Shown: piece after piece, positions 1 to 9,433 of the stretch
Position numbering within the stretch: position 1 is the stretch's first letter
Layout: the number at the start of each line of letters is the position of its first letter
From: CBFGRV01 sp965651265
GTDB lineage: Bacteria > Bacteroidota > Rhodothermia > Rhodothermales > VXPQ01
DNA length: 64,000 nt
Direction of reading: 5' to 3'
Assembly: GCA_965651265.1 (NCBI GenBank)
Contig: CBFGRV010000006.1
Location: 30,938-94,937 of the forward strand
The notes under the pieces: generated by a model
Databases searched by the model: none
Told to the model about the DNA's origin: nothing
What the model saw: the letters and a program-made list of their open reading frames with translations, nothing else
Translations under genes and position numbers: made by a program

Positions 1-1948
1 CCACCCATGACCCCATCACCAGGTTGGGGTGCACCAGGATGAACCAGCCGTCGGCGCCGTTCTGCGACGTACCCGTCTTCGCAGCCACGTCGCCCCGTAC
101 CCCGTACGATCGGATGCGAACTCCCGTGCCGTAGTCCACCACACCGCGCATCATGTCGAGCACCGAGTAGGCGACGGTCGATGGAATCGCGCTGCGGCTC
201 TCGCCGCTGAACCGAGCGATGACATTTCCCCGTTGATCCTCGATGCGCGTGACGAAGATCGGCTCTCTGTAATGGCCATAGTTGGCCAGCGTCCCATAGG
301 CGCCAATCATCTCGAGCAACGATACGGGGCTCGTGCCCAGCCCAAGGGAGGGCACCACGTCGAGCTCACTCTGGATGCCCATCCGGCGCGCGTAATCCGC
401 CACCCGGCTCGCGCCGACGCGCTGCACGAGCTGCGCGGTCACCGTGTTCTTGGAGTAGGCGAGCGCATCTCGCAACGTGATCATTTGCCCTGATGCAGAC
501 CCCACATTCCGAGGTGACCACCTTCGCCGGGTGTCCGGATCCACGTAGGTCACGACCTCATCGCGCACGAGGGACACGGGCGAGAAGCCGCTCCCCAGGG
601 CCGCCGCGTAGACGAACGGCTTGAAGGTCGAACCCGGCTGTCGCTTCGACATCGCCACGTGATCGTATTGCACCTCCCCGAAATCGCGCCCCCCGACCCA
701 GGCCACCACGTGGCCGTTCGACGGGTTCATGGCGGCAAAGCCGATTTGCACCTGTCGAAGTTGGTTCTTCAGGCTGTCGACGAAGGCGGCATCCGCACGA
801 AGTGAATCGATGGCGGCTCCGTCATCGAGTCCCGCATCCGTCATCTCGCGGTAGCGCACGGTACGCCGGATCATCGCGTTTACATTCTCGGGATACCCAT
901 TCCAGAATCGCTCCACGCCCACCGTTCGGTTCGCGGCATCCTGCAGACGATCCCCGACCTCATCGACGGCCGACTGCGCCGCCTCCTGAAGGCGCGAATC
1001 GATGGTCGTAAACACGCGCAGACCACCCGTGTACAGGTTGATGTCGTAGCGCTCGGCCCAATCATCCAGCCACTGCCGGAGGTACTCCGCGAAATGTGGC
1101 GCCAACCCTTCCGCACGATTCAGGCGCTTGAAGTTGAGCGTGGAGGGCACGTCCCGCATTTCCTCAAACTCCTCGGGCTCGAGGTAGCCGTGCTCGACCA
1201 TCTTCTCGAGAACCACATTCCGCCGCTCGTGCGACCGTTCCGGATGCCGCACCGGATTGTAGTAGGCCGTGCCCTTGAGCATGCCGACCAGCGTCGCCGC
1301 GCCTTTCGGGTTGAGTTCCGAGGCGGGCACCTGGAAGTAGGTCTGCGCGGCCGCCTCGATGCCGAACGCGTTATACATGAAGGGCACGGTGTTCAGGTAC
1401 ATCTCGAGGATGTCGTCTTTGTCGTACATCGACTCGATCCTGACGGCCGTAATCCATTCCTTGATCTTCCGGGTCACCATCCAATCGTCGTAGATCCCCG
1501 GGAAGGCGTTCCGGGCGAATTGCATCGTGATGGTCGATCCGCCCTGAACGTCGCCGGCCAGGGTCCGGAAGAAGGAGCCGACCGTCCGCCACAAATCGAT
1601 TCCGTGGTGCTTGTAAAACCGGTGATCCTCCGTTGCGATGAGCGCCCGGACGACCCACGGCGAAATCTCGTCCAGCGTCACCCACCGGCGGTTCTTGTCC
1701 TGGTAGGACGTCAGCTCGACCCCGTCGGCCGAGTATACCACCGTGGCCTGCTCGAAACGTGACTTCTCCAGCTCGTCCGTCGAGGGCAGCTCGGTCAGCA
1801 GCACGATCCAATAGGCCAGCATTCCGACGAGCCCGACACAGACGGTCAACAGGATGATGGTAATGGGCCGGGTGCGGCGATCACGAAGCCGCTCCCTGAC
1901 CCGCTCGATCCGTCCCACCGCCACTTTCTGCCAAGGGTACCCTTCCAT
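1..1948 (-). CDS. Penicillin-binding protein 1A, class A (3' end outside window)
   Basis: Bifunctional peptidoglycan synthase: a GT51 glycosyltransferase domain polymerises lipid II and a transpeptidase domain cross-links it at the inner membrane. The protein reads leftward from ATG at 1948, with GGAGAG just upstream, and has 649 codons before the window edge. A cytoplasmic stub is followed by one membrane helix (about residues 28-50), then the GT51 motifs EDHRFYKHHG and GGSTITMQFARN. The transpeptidase shows the nucleophile motif STFK and, near the edge, KTGTSQNGADGWF. Only the C-terminus is missing. It is divergent from the glycosyltransferase at 2101. The family assignment is firm; which PBP1A paralogue it is cannot be judged here. 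Confidence 0.93.
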   Translation of the reverse strand, partial: MEGYPWQKVAVGRIERVRERLRDRRTRPITIILLTVCVGLVGMLAYWIVLLTELPSTDELEKSRFEQATVVYSADGVELTSYQDKNRRWVTLDEISPWVVRALIATEDHRFYKHHGIDLWRTVGSFFRTLAGDVQGGSTITMQFARNAFPGIYDDWMVTRKIKEWITAVRIESMYDKDDILEMYLNTVPFMYNAFGIEAAAQTYFQVPASELNPKGAATLVGMLKGTAYYNPVRHPERSHERRNVVLEKMVEHGYLEPEEFEEMRDVPSTLNFKRLNRAEGLAPHFAEYLRQWLDDWAERYDINLYTGGLRVFTTIDSRLQEAAQSAVDEVGDRLQDAANRTVGVERFWNGYPENVNAMIRRTVRYREMTDAGLDDGAAIDSLRADAAFVDSLKNQLRQVQIGFAAMNPSNGHVVAWVGGRDFGEVQYDHVAMSKRQPGSTFKPFVYAAALGSGFSPVSLVRDEVVTYVDPDTRRRWSPRNVGSASGQMITLRDALAYSKNTVTAQLVQRVGASRVADYARRMGIQSELDVVPSLGLGTSPVSLLEMIGAYGTLANYGHYREPIFVTRIEDQRGNVIARFSGESRSAIPSTVAYSVLDMMRGVVDYGTGVRIRSYGVRGDVAAKTGTSQNGADGWFILVHPNLVMGSWV

Positions 1949-2100
1949 ATTGCGCTCTCCATTCGAAAGATCTTCGGTTCAACCCGAGCCCTCCGGGGGA
2001 GTTGTTGTGTGGGGTAGGGCTGCGGTGACGTTCTTGGAAACCTTGGAAGGTCGTTGCGTCGGCCTGCTATATTGCACGCTTCATAACACCGGCCTACACC

Positions 2101-3768
2101 ATGCTCTGCCTCGTACACGGCTACGGTTTGACTGGATCGGGTAGCAACCAGTGGACGCGATCCATCGCACGCGGGCTTTGCGAACTCGGCGAGACCGTAC
2201 ACCTGGTGTGTCAGGAAAACCGCCCTGAGCAGTTCGATTTCATCGCAGAAGCGCACGCCTACGATCCGTCGGGCGAGCCCACGTTGCTGTTTCGGAGGAA
2301 TGTCCCGTTCCGGGGACGCTGCATCATGCATCGGCCCCTACTCGAGATCCTTCCGACGTATGTCCGCCCGGCGCCCGGTGTCACGTCCATGGCCTCCATC
2401 CTGGACCTTCCGCGGGAGAAGCTCGACGATTACGTGGCGCGCAACGAGGCCACGCTGCGCCGCATCCTGGCGGATCACGACATCAGCGCCGTGCACGTGA
2501 ATCATGTGGTGTTGATGGCCGTCGCCGTACACCGGGCGTGCCGGGCCGCCGGCGTACCATTCGGCGTGATGCCGCATGGCAGCGCCATCGAGTATGTCGT
2601 CAAGCACGACGAACGCATGCGGGAGCTCGCCCGCGCGGCCCTTGCCGATGCGCACACGATCTTTTTGCTCAGCGATGAGATGCGCGAACGCATTCAGTCC
2701 GTCTTCCCGGAGATCACGGACGCCGAAGCGAAGATGGTGATGGCCAGTGCCGGCGTCGACACCCGGCAATTCCAGGTGATCCCGCGATCCGCCCGCATGG
2801 AGAGCATCGGTCGGCTAAAGGATGCGATGGCGGATTCACCCCGCGGCTGCCGTCTCGATCAGCAGCGCGCCCTCCACGAGGGCCTTCGAGAAGACCTGGA
2901 GCTCGACGAGCTGCTCGCATTGCTGGCCGGATTCAGTGATTTCCCGCCGAAGCTGCCCGACGAGGCCGTCGAGAAGCGGTTGGATGGAATCGACTGGACT
3001 TCCGATGACATCATCCTGTATGTCGGGAAGCTGATCGGATACAAGGGCCTGCCTGCGCTCATTGTGGCCTTTCCGGCCATCCTCGAACGGCGCCCGAATG
3101 CCCGGCTCATCGTGGCGGGAAGAGGCAATCTCCGCGGCGCACTCCAGGCGCTGGTCTACGCCCTTGCCGACGGCCACCGGCGCCTCGCACGAAACATCCT
3201 CGAGTGGGGTGGCGCCGTGGAAGGTGAGGAACGCCTCCCGTTCGAACGGCCCATCCACTTCTTGCACAATCTGGAAAGACGCGACCTGCTCGATGCTTAC
3301 TTCGAGCGAGCCGCATGTGCCGATCTGATCGACAAGGTCATCTTCACCGGGTATCTCGAGCATCATCTTCTTTGCCACCTCTTCCCCTGTTGCGACGTCG
3401 CCATCTTTCCGTCGGTCGTCAAGGAGGCTGCCCCCCTCGTGGTCCCCGAGGCCATGGCATCCGGATGCTTTCCGATCGGCACGGACTACGCCGGCATGGG
3501 AACGAGCCTCGACGTGGCGGCCGAAGCCGTGCCCGACGATATCGGCCGGCTCATGCGGCTCAGGCACGATCCGCGCTATACCACTTGCGACATCGTGGAG
3601 AACGTCCCCCGTGCCCTGGAGCACACGGACGATTACAGAGAAGCATTGCGGGATCTCGCCGTGCGGCGCTACGACTGGCGAAGTGTCGCCGGGTCGCTAG
3701 CCACGCACATGAAAGCCATGGCAGGCTATGCTTCGACGGCGAATTGGAGCGACGCGAGCCGTCTGTAG
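2101..3768 (+). CDS. Glycosyltransferase family 4 (group 1)
   Basis: Probable retaining sugar transferase of the GT-B fold, acting on a cytoplasmic acceptor such as a polysaccharide or lipid. It has 555 residues and no signal or membrane helix. The N-terminal Rossmann half has the glycine-rich GYGLTGSGSNQW. The C-terminal half has VGKLIGYKGLPALI and the donor-site EX7E motif in KEAAPLVVPEAMASG. The middle (about residues 230-300) is longer than in typical GT4 enzymes. ATG 2101 is the only start, because an in-frame TAA lies at 2083. The 3' end overlaps the convergent ABC gene by 43 bp. The sugar donor and acceptor cannot be told from sequence. Confidence 0.85.
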   Translation: MLCLVHGYGLTGSGSNQWTRSIARGLCELGETVHLVCQENRPEQFDFIAEAHAYDPSGEPTLLFRRNVPFRGRCIMHRPLLEILPTYVRPAPGVTSMASILDLPREKLDDYVARNEATLRRILADHDISAVHVNHVVLMAVAVHRACRAAGVPFGVMPHGSAIEYVVKHDERMRELARAALADAHTIFLLSDEMRERIQSVFPEITDAEAKMVMASAGVDTRQFQVIPRSARMESIGRLKDAMADSPRGCRLDQQRALHEGLREDLELDELLALLAGFSDFPPKLPDEAVEKRLDGIDWTSDDIILYVGKLIGYKGLPALIVAFPAILERRPNARLIVAGRGNLRGALQALVYALADGHRRLARNILEWGGAVEGEERLPFERPIHFLHNLERRDLLDAYFERAACADLIDKVIFTGYLEHHLLCHLFPCCDVAIFPSVVKEAAPLVVPEAMASGCFPIGTDYAGMGTSLDVAAEAVPDDIGRLMRLRHDPRYTTCDIVENVPRALEHTDDYREALRDLAVRRYDWRSVAGSLATHMKAMAGYASTANWSDASRL

Positions 3769-5483
3769 AGCCCTTCGATCGAAGAAAGCTCGCCGTGCGT
3801 GCCGGATTGGATGATCCGCCCATCCTCCAGAACAAGGATGCGATCCGCGTGCTGAACGGTCGAGAGCCGGTGCGCGATGATGAAGGTGGTTCGCCCCGAC
3901 ATCAGACGCTCCAGGGCTTCCTGCACCAGCGCCTCCGACTCGGAGTCCAGCGATGATGTGGCTTCATCGAGCAGCAGGATGGGGGCATCCTTCAGGATGG
4001 CGCGGGCGACCGACAGCCGCTGCTTTTCCCCGCCGCTGAGCTTCACGCCTCGCTCGCCGATAACGGTATCGTATCCGTCCGGCAGTCGCGTGGCGAACTC
4101 ATCTACATTGGCCGCGATGGCCGCCTCGATCACCTCCTCGTCAGATGCCTCGAGGCGGCCATAGCGAATGTTCTCCATGATGGAGGTGTTGAACAGGTAG
4201 ACATCCTGCGGAACGACGGCGATCTGCTCGCGCAGGGAACGAAGGGTCACGTCACGGACGTCGACGCCATCGACGAGCACACGCCCTTCGTCCGGTTCGT
4301 AGAAGCGTGGAATGAGATTGAGGAGCGTCGTCTTGCCGGCCCCGCTTCGCCCCACGAGCGCGATCGTGGCGCCGAGAGCTACCTCAAAGCCGACGTCACG
4401 GAGGACGGGCACGTCGGGATCGTACCGGAACGAAACGTTTTCGAACGTCACCGCTCCCGAGACGCGTCCCAGCGGCCGAGCGCCCTCTCGATCCTGGATG
4501 GCCGGCTCCGTCTCCATCAAATCGAAAATCCGCTCCGACGCACCGGCTGCCGTGTTGAAAATGCTGTACAGGCGTGCCATCCCGCCCGTGCTTCGGGCGA
4601 TGAAGAAGGCGTAGAAGATGAAGGCGACGAGATCGCCCGCCGTCAGCCGCCCGGCCAGCACCTCAATCCCGCCGAACCAGAAGATGGCCACCAGCGCACC
4701 GAAGAAGAGCAACCCGATGATGGTGGAAAAGAGGATGCGCTCGAGGATGGTGCGGCGCGAGGTGTGGAAGAGGTCCTCGACGGACGTGCCGTACCGGCCG
4801 ACTTCGTGCTCCTCGCGCGCGAACGCCTTCACCACGCGCACGGCCGCTAGGGCCTCTTCGGCGATGGCCGTGGTGTCGGCGAGGCGATCCTGGATGTCGC
4901 GAGACAGGGCCCGGATGCGCCGGCCGAAGTAGCGCGCAAGCAGGGTGGCCGCCGGCACGATCACGAATATCAGGGCCGACAGGCGCCAGTTCAGGAGCAC
5001 CATCAAGGCGATGGATCCGATCAACGAGAGCGACTGCGAGAGTAGATCCACCATCGCAGAGGTGACGGCCGTGCGGATCGATCCCACGTCGTTCGTCAGC
5101 CGGGACGTGAGATCCCCGATGCGCTGGTTCGCGAAAAAGCGCAGGTCATGCCGGGTCATGCGCTCGTAGAGCCGCTTGCGCAAGTCGGCGACGACGCGCT
5201 CGCCCGTCCATTCGAGCAGGTAGGTACCGCCAAAGCTGAGCGCACTCTGGGCCACGAACAGCGCGAGCAGGATCAACGCCATGCGGTTCAGCAGCGACTG
5301 GTCGTCCGCCTGGAAGACGGCGTCGATCAGCGCTCGTACGCCCATCGGAACGGCGAGCCAGACGACGGAGCCAACCATCGTGAGGATGACGGCAACCGCC
5401 AGACGGCGGCGATACGGTGCGGCGAACTGAAGCATCCGGCGCACGGCAGCGATCAGACGATATGGCGCACCCGTTTCGCTCAC
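3726..5483 (-). CDS. ABC exporter, MsbA-like (fused TMD-NBD)
   Basis: Half-transporter expected to work as a homodimer, flipping lipids or exporting amphiphiles with ATP. At 585 residues it matches the MsbA/LmrA family. Six membrane helices fill about residues 20-320, and the nucleotide-binding domain follows with Walker A GRSGAGKT, Q-loop VPQDVYLFN, signature LSGGEKQR, Walker B ILLLDEATSSLD and the H-loop IIAHRLSTV. All catalytic elements are intact. The start overlaps the stop of the upstream NUDIX gene by 4 bp, so the two are probably co-translated. Its 3' end overlaps the opposing glycosyltransferase. A lipid flippase role is inferred from family; drug export is an alternative. Confidence 0.93.
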   Translation of the reverse strand: MSETGAPYRLIAAVRRMLQFAAPYRRRLAVAVILTMVGSVVWLAVPMGVRALIDAVFQADDQSLLNRMALILLALFVAQSALSFGGTYLLEWTGERVVADLRKRLYERMTRHDLRFFANQRIGDLTSRLTNDVGSIRTAVTSAMVDLLSQSLSLIGSIALMVLLNWRLSALIFVIVPAATLLARYFGRRIRALSRDIQDRLADTTAIAEEALAAVRVVKAFAREEHEVGRYGTSVEDLFHTSRRTILERILFSTIIGLLFFGALVAIFWFGGIEVLAGRLTAGDLVAFIFYAFFIARSTGGMARLYSIFNTAAGASERIFDLMETEPAIQDREGARPLGRVSGAVTFENVSFRYDPDVPVLRDVGFEVALGATIALVGRSGAGKTTLLNLIPRFYEPDEGRVLVDGVDVRDVTLRSLREQIAVVPQDVYLFNTSIMENIRYGRLEASDEEVIEAAIAANVDEFATRLPDGYDTVIGERGVKLSGGEKQRLSVARAILKDAPILLLDEATSSLDSESEALVQEALERLMSGRTTFIIAHRLSTVQHADRILVLEDGRIIQSGTHGELSSIEGLYRRLASLQFAVEA

Positions 5484-6211
5484 GTCTGGAACTCGGGGTG
5501 TGGTCCGCGATCGATCAGGTGGGCCACGGTGTCCATGTGCCGGCGGAGCGTCTCGAAGCCTACCTGTTGCCGCGCCTCTTGCCAGCCCATCCAGCGCACA
5601 TCTTCAATGTCTTCCTCGGCCTGCGGCACGAACGACTCCGCATCCGTCGCCATCTCGAACCAGTAGGTTGTCTTGACGCAGAATCGGCCATCCTCGGGAT
5701 AGCCGTGCACGGTCGACCCAAGGGGTTGGATCAACCGCACCTCATCGATGCCGATCTCCTCTTCCACTTCGCGACGGGCACAGGAGCGGATATTCTCGCC
5801 CGCATTGCATTTTCCTTTCGGCAAATCCCATCGACCGCGCCGATAAATCAGCAGGATCTCGAGGCCGCCGTCACCGCGTCGAGTCAGAAAGCCGCCGGCT
5901 GCGGTCACCGCCTCCGGCTCCATGTATGGGTCGAGGTTGAGGACCGCCTCGGCGGTAAAGCTGGAGGCACCCTCGGCGGCCATGCTCCGGTCGATCACCA
6001 GGATGGGGCCCCGGCAAGAGTCGCGCGCCTCTTCGAGACTGGCGAAGACCACCCCGTTTGCGCCGAAGGATGACTTGCGAGTGGTCGCAATGGAGCTTGC
6101 TTCCTCCCGCGTCGCGCAGTAAAAAGAAAGCATGCTGGTCTGTGGGCGGGTCTCCATGGCGCCGTGAGACGAGCGGTGTATGCAACGGATCCGATACGCC
6201 CCCGATTTCAT
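5480..6211 (-). CDS. NUDIX hydrolase
   Basis: Hydrolyses a nucleoside diphosphate linked to another moiety; the substrate is unknown. The NUDIX box, starting GKCNAGENIRSCARREVEEE, fits GX5EX7REUXEEXGU exactly and lies around residue 150. It is preceded by an unrelated N-terminal region of about 100 residues. The start is uncertain: ATG 6211 is used, but GTG 6226 and ATGs at 6157 and 6133 are possible and none has a strong Shine-Dalgarno. The gene precedes the ABC exporter with a 4-bp overlap, suggesting one transcript. The domain call is firm. Confidence 0.85.
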   Translation of the reverse strand: MKSGAYRIRCIHRSSHGAMETRPQTSMLSFYCATREEASSIATTRKSSFGANGVVFASLEEARDSCRGPILVIDRSMAAEGASSFTAEAVLNLDPYMEPEAVTAAGGFLTRRGDGGLEILLIYRRGRWDLPKGKCNAGENIRSCARREVEEEIGIDEVRLIQPLGSTVHGYPEDGRFCVKTTYWFEMATDAESFVPQAEEDIEDVRWMGWQEARQQVGFETLRRHMDTVAHLIDRGPHPEFQT

Positions 6212-6357
6212 ATCGAGGACCGGCACCCTTTATTAAGTAGACCGTTACTTATGTCTAGTGATATTGCGACCGGCACGAGTCTGCCAGAAATGGCCTCTCG
6301 ATACATTTCCGGTCAGCGAATGGAAGCCCGCATGTCGAGAATACTGGTGGAGATGTT

Positions 6358-6762
6358 ATGAGCGAAGGCCAATTGACACTCACTCTGCTTCACGACCTGG
6401 CGCTTCTCTATCTCGGACTTGCGCACGGGGCGGATGAAGATCTGAACCCGGCCGAGGCGCGCCAGATCTCGGCGAGCCTGCGAAGATGGCAGCCCGACAA
6501 GGATCCCAAGCTTATCGATCATGTGATCCGCGAGGCCACGCTGACCTATCTCAACGGCGCCAATACCGATCGCGTTCGCGAGGCGGTCAACGTGCTCAAG
6601 CGAGCCCTGCCACAGGAAGTCAGGACGACTATCCTTCACGATCTCAGCGACATCGCGCGCGCCGACGGCGAAATTCTATCGGAGGAGAAGGACTTCATCC
6701 TTCAGCTCGCGAACGAGTGGGACCTCGACTACGATTCGGGGATGACGGACCCCGGCCTGTGA
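6358..6762 (+). CDS. TerB-like tellurite-resistance-family protein
   Basis: Small acidic helical protein of 134 residues. The C-terminal half, with SDIARADGEILSEEKDFI, matches the TerB-type metal-binding helical fold, whose members are linked to stress response and sometimes tellurite resistance. No other ter gene is present, so a tellurite role is not supported here. GGTGGAG stands just ahead of ATG 6358. The glucose-6-phosphate isomerase gene follows after 4 nt, which suggests co-transcription. The assignment rests on overall pattern and is moderate. Confidence 0.7.
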   Translation: MSEGQLTLTLLHDLALLYLGLAHGADEDLNPAEARQISASLRRWQPDKDPKLIDHVIREATLTYLNGANTDRVREAVNVLKRALPQEVRTTILHDLSDIARADGEILSEEKDFILQLANEWDLDYDSGMTDPGL

Positions 6763-6766
6763 TGGA

Positions 6767-8035
6767 ATGATCCGAATCGATGACGCGCTCGTCCGGCCGT
6801 TTTTAGACGAGTCTTTCTCCGGCCTCCTGCGCGATGCCGAGCTCGCACACGAAACCTTCCTGTCGAAGAGGGGCGCCGGTGGCGATCTCACGGGATGGCG
6901 CGATTTGCTCCTCCAACCGAACGATGCGCTCCTCGAACGCATCAATGAGATCGCGGATGAAATCCGCCGTGACGCCGACGTGCTTGTCTGCATCGGAATC
7001 GGCGGCTCGTATCTCGGCGCGAAAGCCGTCATCGAGGCGCTCACGCCCTACTTTGGCGGTGACACAGGCCCCGAGATCGTCTTCGCCGGGCACCACATCA
7101 GCGGAGCCTACCTGCGCGAGCTTCTCGACCACATCGAGGGGCGCTCCGTTTTCGTGAACGTCATCTCGAAGAGCGGGACGACGCTCGAGCCCGCCCTCGC
7201 CTTCCGCTACGTTCGTCAGATGGTTGAAGCGACCTTCGACGATGCGGACCGCCGGATCATCGTCACGACAGATCCGGAGAAGGGTGCCCTGAACAGGCTG
7301 CATCAGGAGCGTGGGTATCGGAAGTTCGACATTCCGCCCGATGTCGGCGGGCGCTTTTCCGTACTCACTCCGGTCGGCCTCCTTCCGATCGCGGTGGCCG
7401 GCATCGATATCGTCTCACTTTTCTATGGGGCCGTGGCGGCGGCCGAGGATCTGACCGAGGCGGCCGACAACGACGCCATCCGGTATGCGGCTGTGCGAAA
7501 CGCCTTTCTGCGACAGGGGAAGGCCGTCGAACTCCTCGCCGTCTTCGAGCCGCGCCTTCGAGGACTCGGAGAATGGTGGCAGCAGCTCTACGGAGAGAGC
7601 GAGGGTAAGGATCAAAAAGGCCTATTTCCCGCCATCGCTCAGTATTCGACCGACCTCCATTCGTTCGGGCAATACGTCCAGGAAGGTCAGCGAACTTTGA
7701 TGGAGACGTTCTTGATGGTCGATAATGATGAGGGCGCGCTGCGCGTTCCCGGCTCCGAGGACGATCTGGATGGATTGAATTACCTGCTGGGCAAGACTGT
7801 GAGAGATGTGAACAGGGCGGCCTACGAGGGCACGTCGCAAGCTCATTCGGCCGGAAACGTACCCAATCTCACCGTCTGGCTCGACCGCATCTCGCCCGGC
7901 ACGATCGGCGAAGCCATCTATTTCTTCGAACACGCCGTCGCCGTCTCGGGCTACCTCCTGGGCGTGAATCCCTTCGATCAGCCGGGCGTCGAGGCCTATA
8001 AAAAGGAGATGTTCCGCCTATTGGGCCGGCCCTGA
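6767..8035 (+). CDS. pgi: Glucose-6-phosphate isomerase (short form)
   Basis: Interconverts glucose-6-phosphate and fructose-6-phosphate in cytoplasmic glycolysis and gluconeogenesis. At 422 residues it is the compact form found in Firmicutes and Thermotoga, not the roughly 550-residue enzyme of enterobacteria. Sugar-phosphate-binding SIS motifs CIGIGGSYLGAKAV and VNVISKSGTTLEPALAF are clear, as are GRFSVLTPVGLLP and the QLYGESEGK stretch. It starts 4 nt after the TerB-like gene. The product is confident. Confidence 0.95.
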   Translation: MIRIDDALVRPFLDESFSGLLRDAELAHETFLSKRGAGGDLTGWRDLLLQPNDALLERINEIADEIRRDADVLVCIGIGGSYLGAKAVIEALTPYFGGDTGPEIVFAGHHISGAYLRELLDHIEGRSVFVNVISKSGTTLEPALAFRYVRQMVEATFDDADRRIIVTTDPEKGALNRLHQERGYRKFDIPPDVGGRFSVLTPVGLLPIAVAGIDIVSLFYGAVAAAEDLTEAADNDAIRYAAVRNAFLRQGKAVELLAVFEPRLRGLGEWWQQLYGESEGKDQKGLFPAIAQYSTDLHSFGQYVQEGQRTLMETFLMVDNDEGALRVPGSEDDLDGLNYLLGKTVRDVNRAAYEGTSQAHSAGNVPNLTVWLDRISPGTIGEAIYFFEHAVAVSGYLLGVNPFDQPGVEAYKKEMFRLLGRP

Positions 8036-8205
8036 GGTCTGAGTGCTCGATGGGAGGCGAGGGGTCACGCCGTGCCCAGGCCTTATCCCCATCACGTGGA
8101 CAGGTCGTGGAAAAGCTGGAGTTTATCCTGTACTCCGCCTCTTGCGGCTGATCGGTGTGCACATCGAAGCGGTTGCTCACACGTCCCCACTACGATTCCC
8201 ACCCA

Positions 8206-8269
8206 AATTCACGCCCAAAGGCGGAGTGTACAACTTTCGCGAATGTTTCCACATGCCCGGGCGTGAATT
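8206..8269. repeat. Perfect 11-bp inverted repeat with 42-nt spacer
   Basis: AATTCACGCCC at 8206-8216 is matched exactly by its reverse complement at 8259-8269. No T-tract follows, so it is not an ordinary terminator. It could be the stem of an RNA element, a protein site, or the ends of a small decayed element. Confidence 0.6.
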
Positions 8270-8469
8270 GCGGTGAATTCGTGGAGATCTCGGCCTTTAG
8301 GCCAGAACGTTGCCGAGCCCGACCGTTGCATCCTCATCGGCTCTGGTTGATTTCTCCGTGGCAATAGGCTCGCATTGTCAACAACGTCCGACGCCGGCGA
8401 CGTGGACATCCCCCTCATCCACATTCCCACAGGCCCAACTACAACCTCCTACTACATCTTTTAAAAGAT

Positions 8470-8490
8470 ATATCTGATATAATAGAGGCC
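8470..8490 (+). promoter_or_regulatory. Extended -10 promoter for the stress protein gene
   Basis: TGATATAAT at 8475-8483 is a consensus extended -10 (TGNTATAAT) inside the only AT-rich run of this gap. No good -35 lies 17 bp upstream. A transcript would begin near 8490, leaving a leader of about 55 nt before ATG 8545. Confidence 0.5.
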
Positions 8491-8544
8491 GTGAATCTGT
8501 GGGTAAGCCGGCCTATCGCCGGTTGATCTTAACGAACGGACATC

Positions 8545-9384
8545 ATGATCAAGAGAATCCTGCTGGCGCTGGACGTCGACTCCGACACGATCGTTGCCAC
8601 CGACTTCGCCGTAGAAATCGCACGGCGATATGATGCTGAAATAACCGGCCTGGCCGTCGTCGACACAGGCAGCATCGAGGCCGGCACGCGCGGTGCTGGA
8701 ATCGGCAGCATGTACTACGCCGAGAAACTGCGTGAAAGCCTGACCGCGGAGACGAGAGCCAAGGCCAGGGAACTCATCGACCAGTTCGAGAGCGTCGTGA
8801 CGAAGAAGAACGTCGCCTACGAAGTGGCCGTGCACGAGGGCGTCCCCTACCGGCGAATATTGGAGGACATCAAATACCACGATCTGCTTGTGGTGGGTCG
8901 AGAGCCACACTTCTTTTACGGCCGTCCCGACCATAAGACGGACACGCTGAGCCGGGTCGTCAAGGAAGCCACAGGCCCGGGCCTCGTGGTGGGTGAGACA
9001 CGCGAAAGAGCCGAGCGCGTCATGGTAGCCTATGACGGCAGTCCTGCGTCGGCTCGGACGGCGCAGTATTTCCTGCACCTGCTGCCCTTCGGGAGGGACA
9101 TCGAGGTGGAGATTGTCAACGTGCATGACGGGAACGAGGCGGAGTCGGAGCTGATGCTTGACATGATGGCCACCTACTACTCCAAGCACGGTCTGCGGGC
9201 CAGAAAAACGAGCATTCGCGGAGACGATCCGGCCAGAATCATCACAGAGCACGCCCTCAACATGGAGTGTGACGTGATCGTGGCCGGAGCCCATTCCGTG
9301 TCAAAGATCAAAGAGCTGGCATTTGGATCGACTACGGCGTCCCTTCTCGCAAACTGCCCGCGCCCCATGTTTCTGTATACTTGA
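8545..9384 (+). CDS. Tandem universal stress protein (UspA family)
   Basis: Two fused Usp domains in 279 residues (about 1-145 and 155-279). The first begins IKRILLALDVDSDT and the second ERVMVAYDGSPASARTAQYF, each the typical start of the alpha/beta Usp fold. The second domain keeps a C-terminal GAHSVSKIKELAFGSTT, close to the ATP-binding G-x2-G-x9-G(S/T) pattern. The first domain's equivalent (VGREPHFFYGRPDHKT) is weaker, so only one half may bind nucleotide. Usp proteins act in stress survival; the partner is unknown. It stands alone behind a plausible extended -10 promoter. Confidence 0.88.
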   Translation: MIKRILLALDVDSDTIVATDFAVEIARRYDAEITGLAVVDTGSIEAGTRGAGIGSMYYAEKLRESLTAETRAKARELIDQFESVVTKKNVAYEVAVHEGVPYRRILEDIKYHDLLVVGREPHFFYGRPDHKTDTLSRVVKEATGPGLVVGETRERAERVMVAYDGSPASARTAQYFLHLLPFGRDIEVEIVNVHDGNEAESELMLDMMATYYSKHGLRARKTSIRGDDPARIITEHALNMECDVIVAGAHSVSKIKELAFGSTTASLLANCPRPMFLYT

Positions 9385-9433
9385 TGGGGCCTTCCCGGAC
9401 TTCGAAGCCGGCCAAGGGTCGGCGGTTGCTCCG

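Larger units (their letters stand above)
8036..8544. other. Non-coding gap between pgi and the stress protein gene
   Basis: About 500 bp without a convincing gene. Short open frames here have no family features or good start sites. The stretch holds a perfect 11-bp inverted repeat (8206-8216 and 8259-8269), a few single-mismatch DnaA-box-like words, and an AT-rich run at 8458-8484 containing the likely promoter of the downstream gene. Confidence 0.6.

Noticed and set aside
8036..8544. Replication origin beside the stress protein gene
   Set aside because: Only single-mismatch DnaA-like words and one AT-rich run; the region beside dnaA has perfect boxes and the strand switch.
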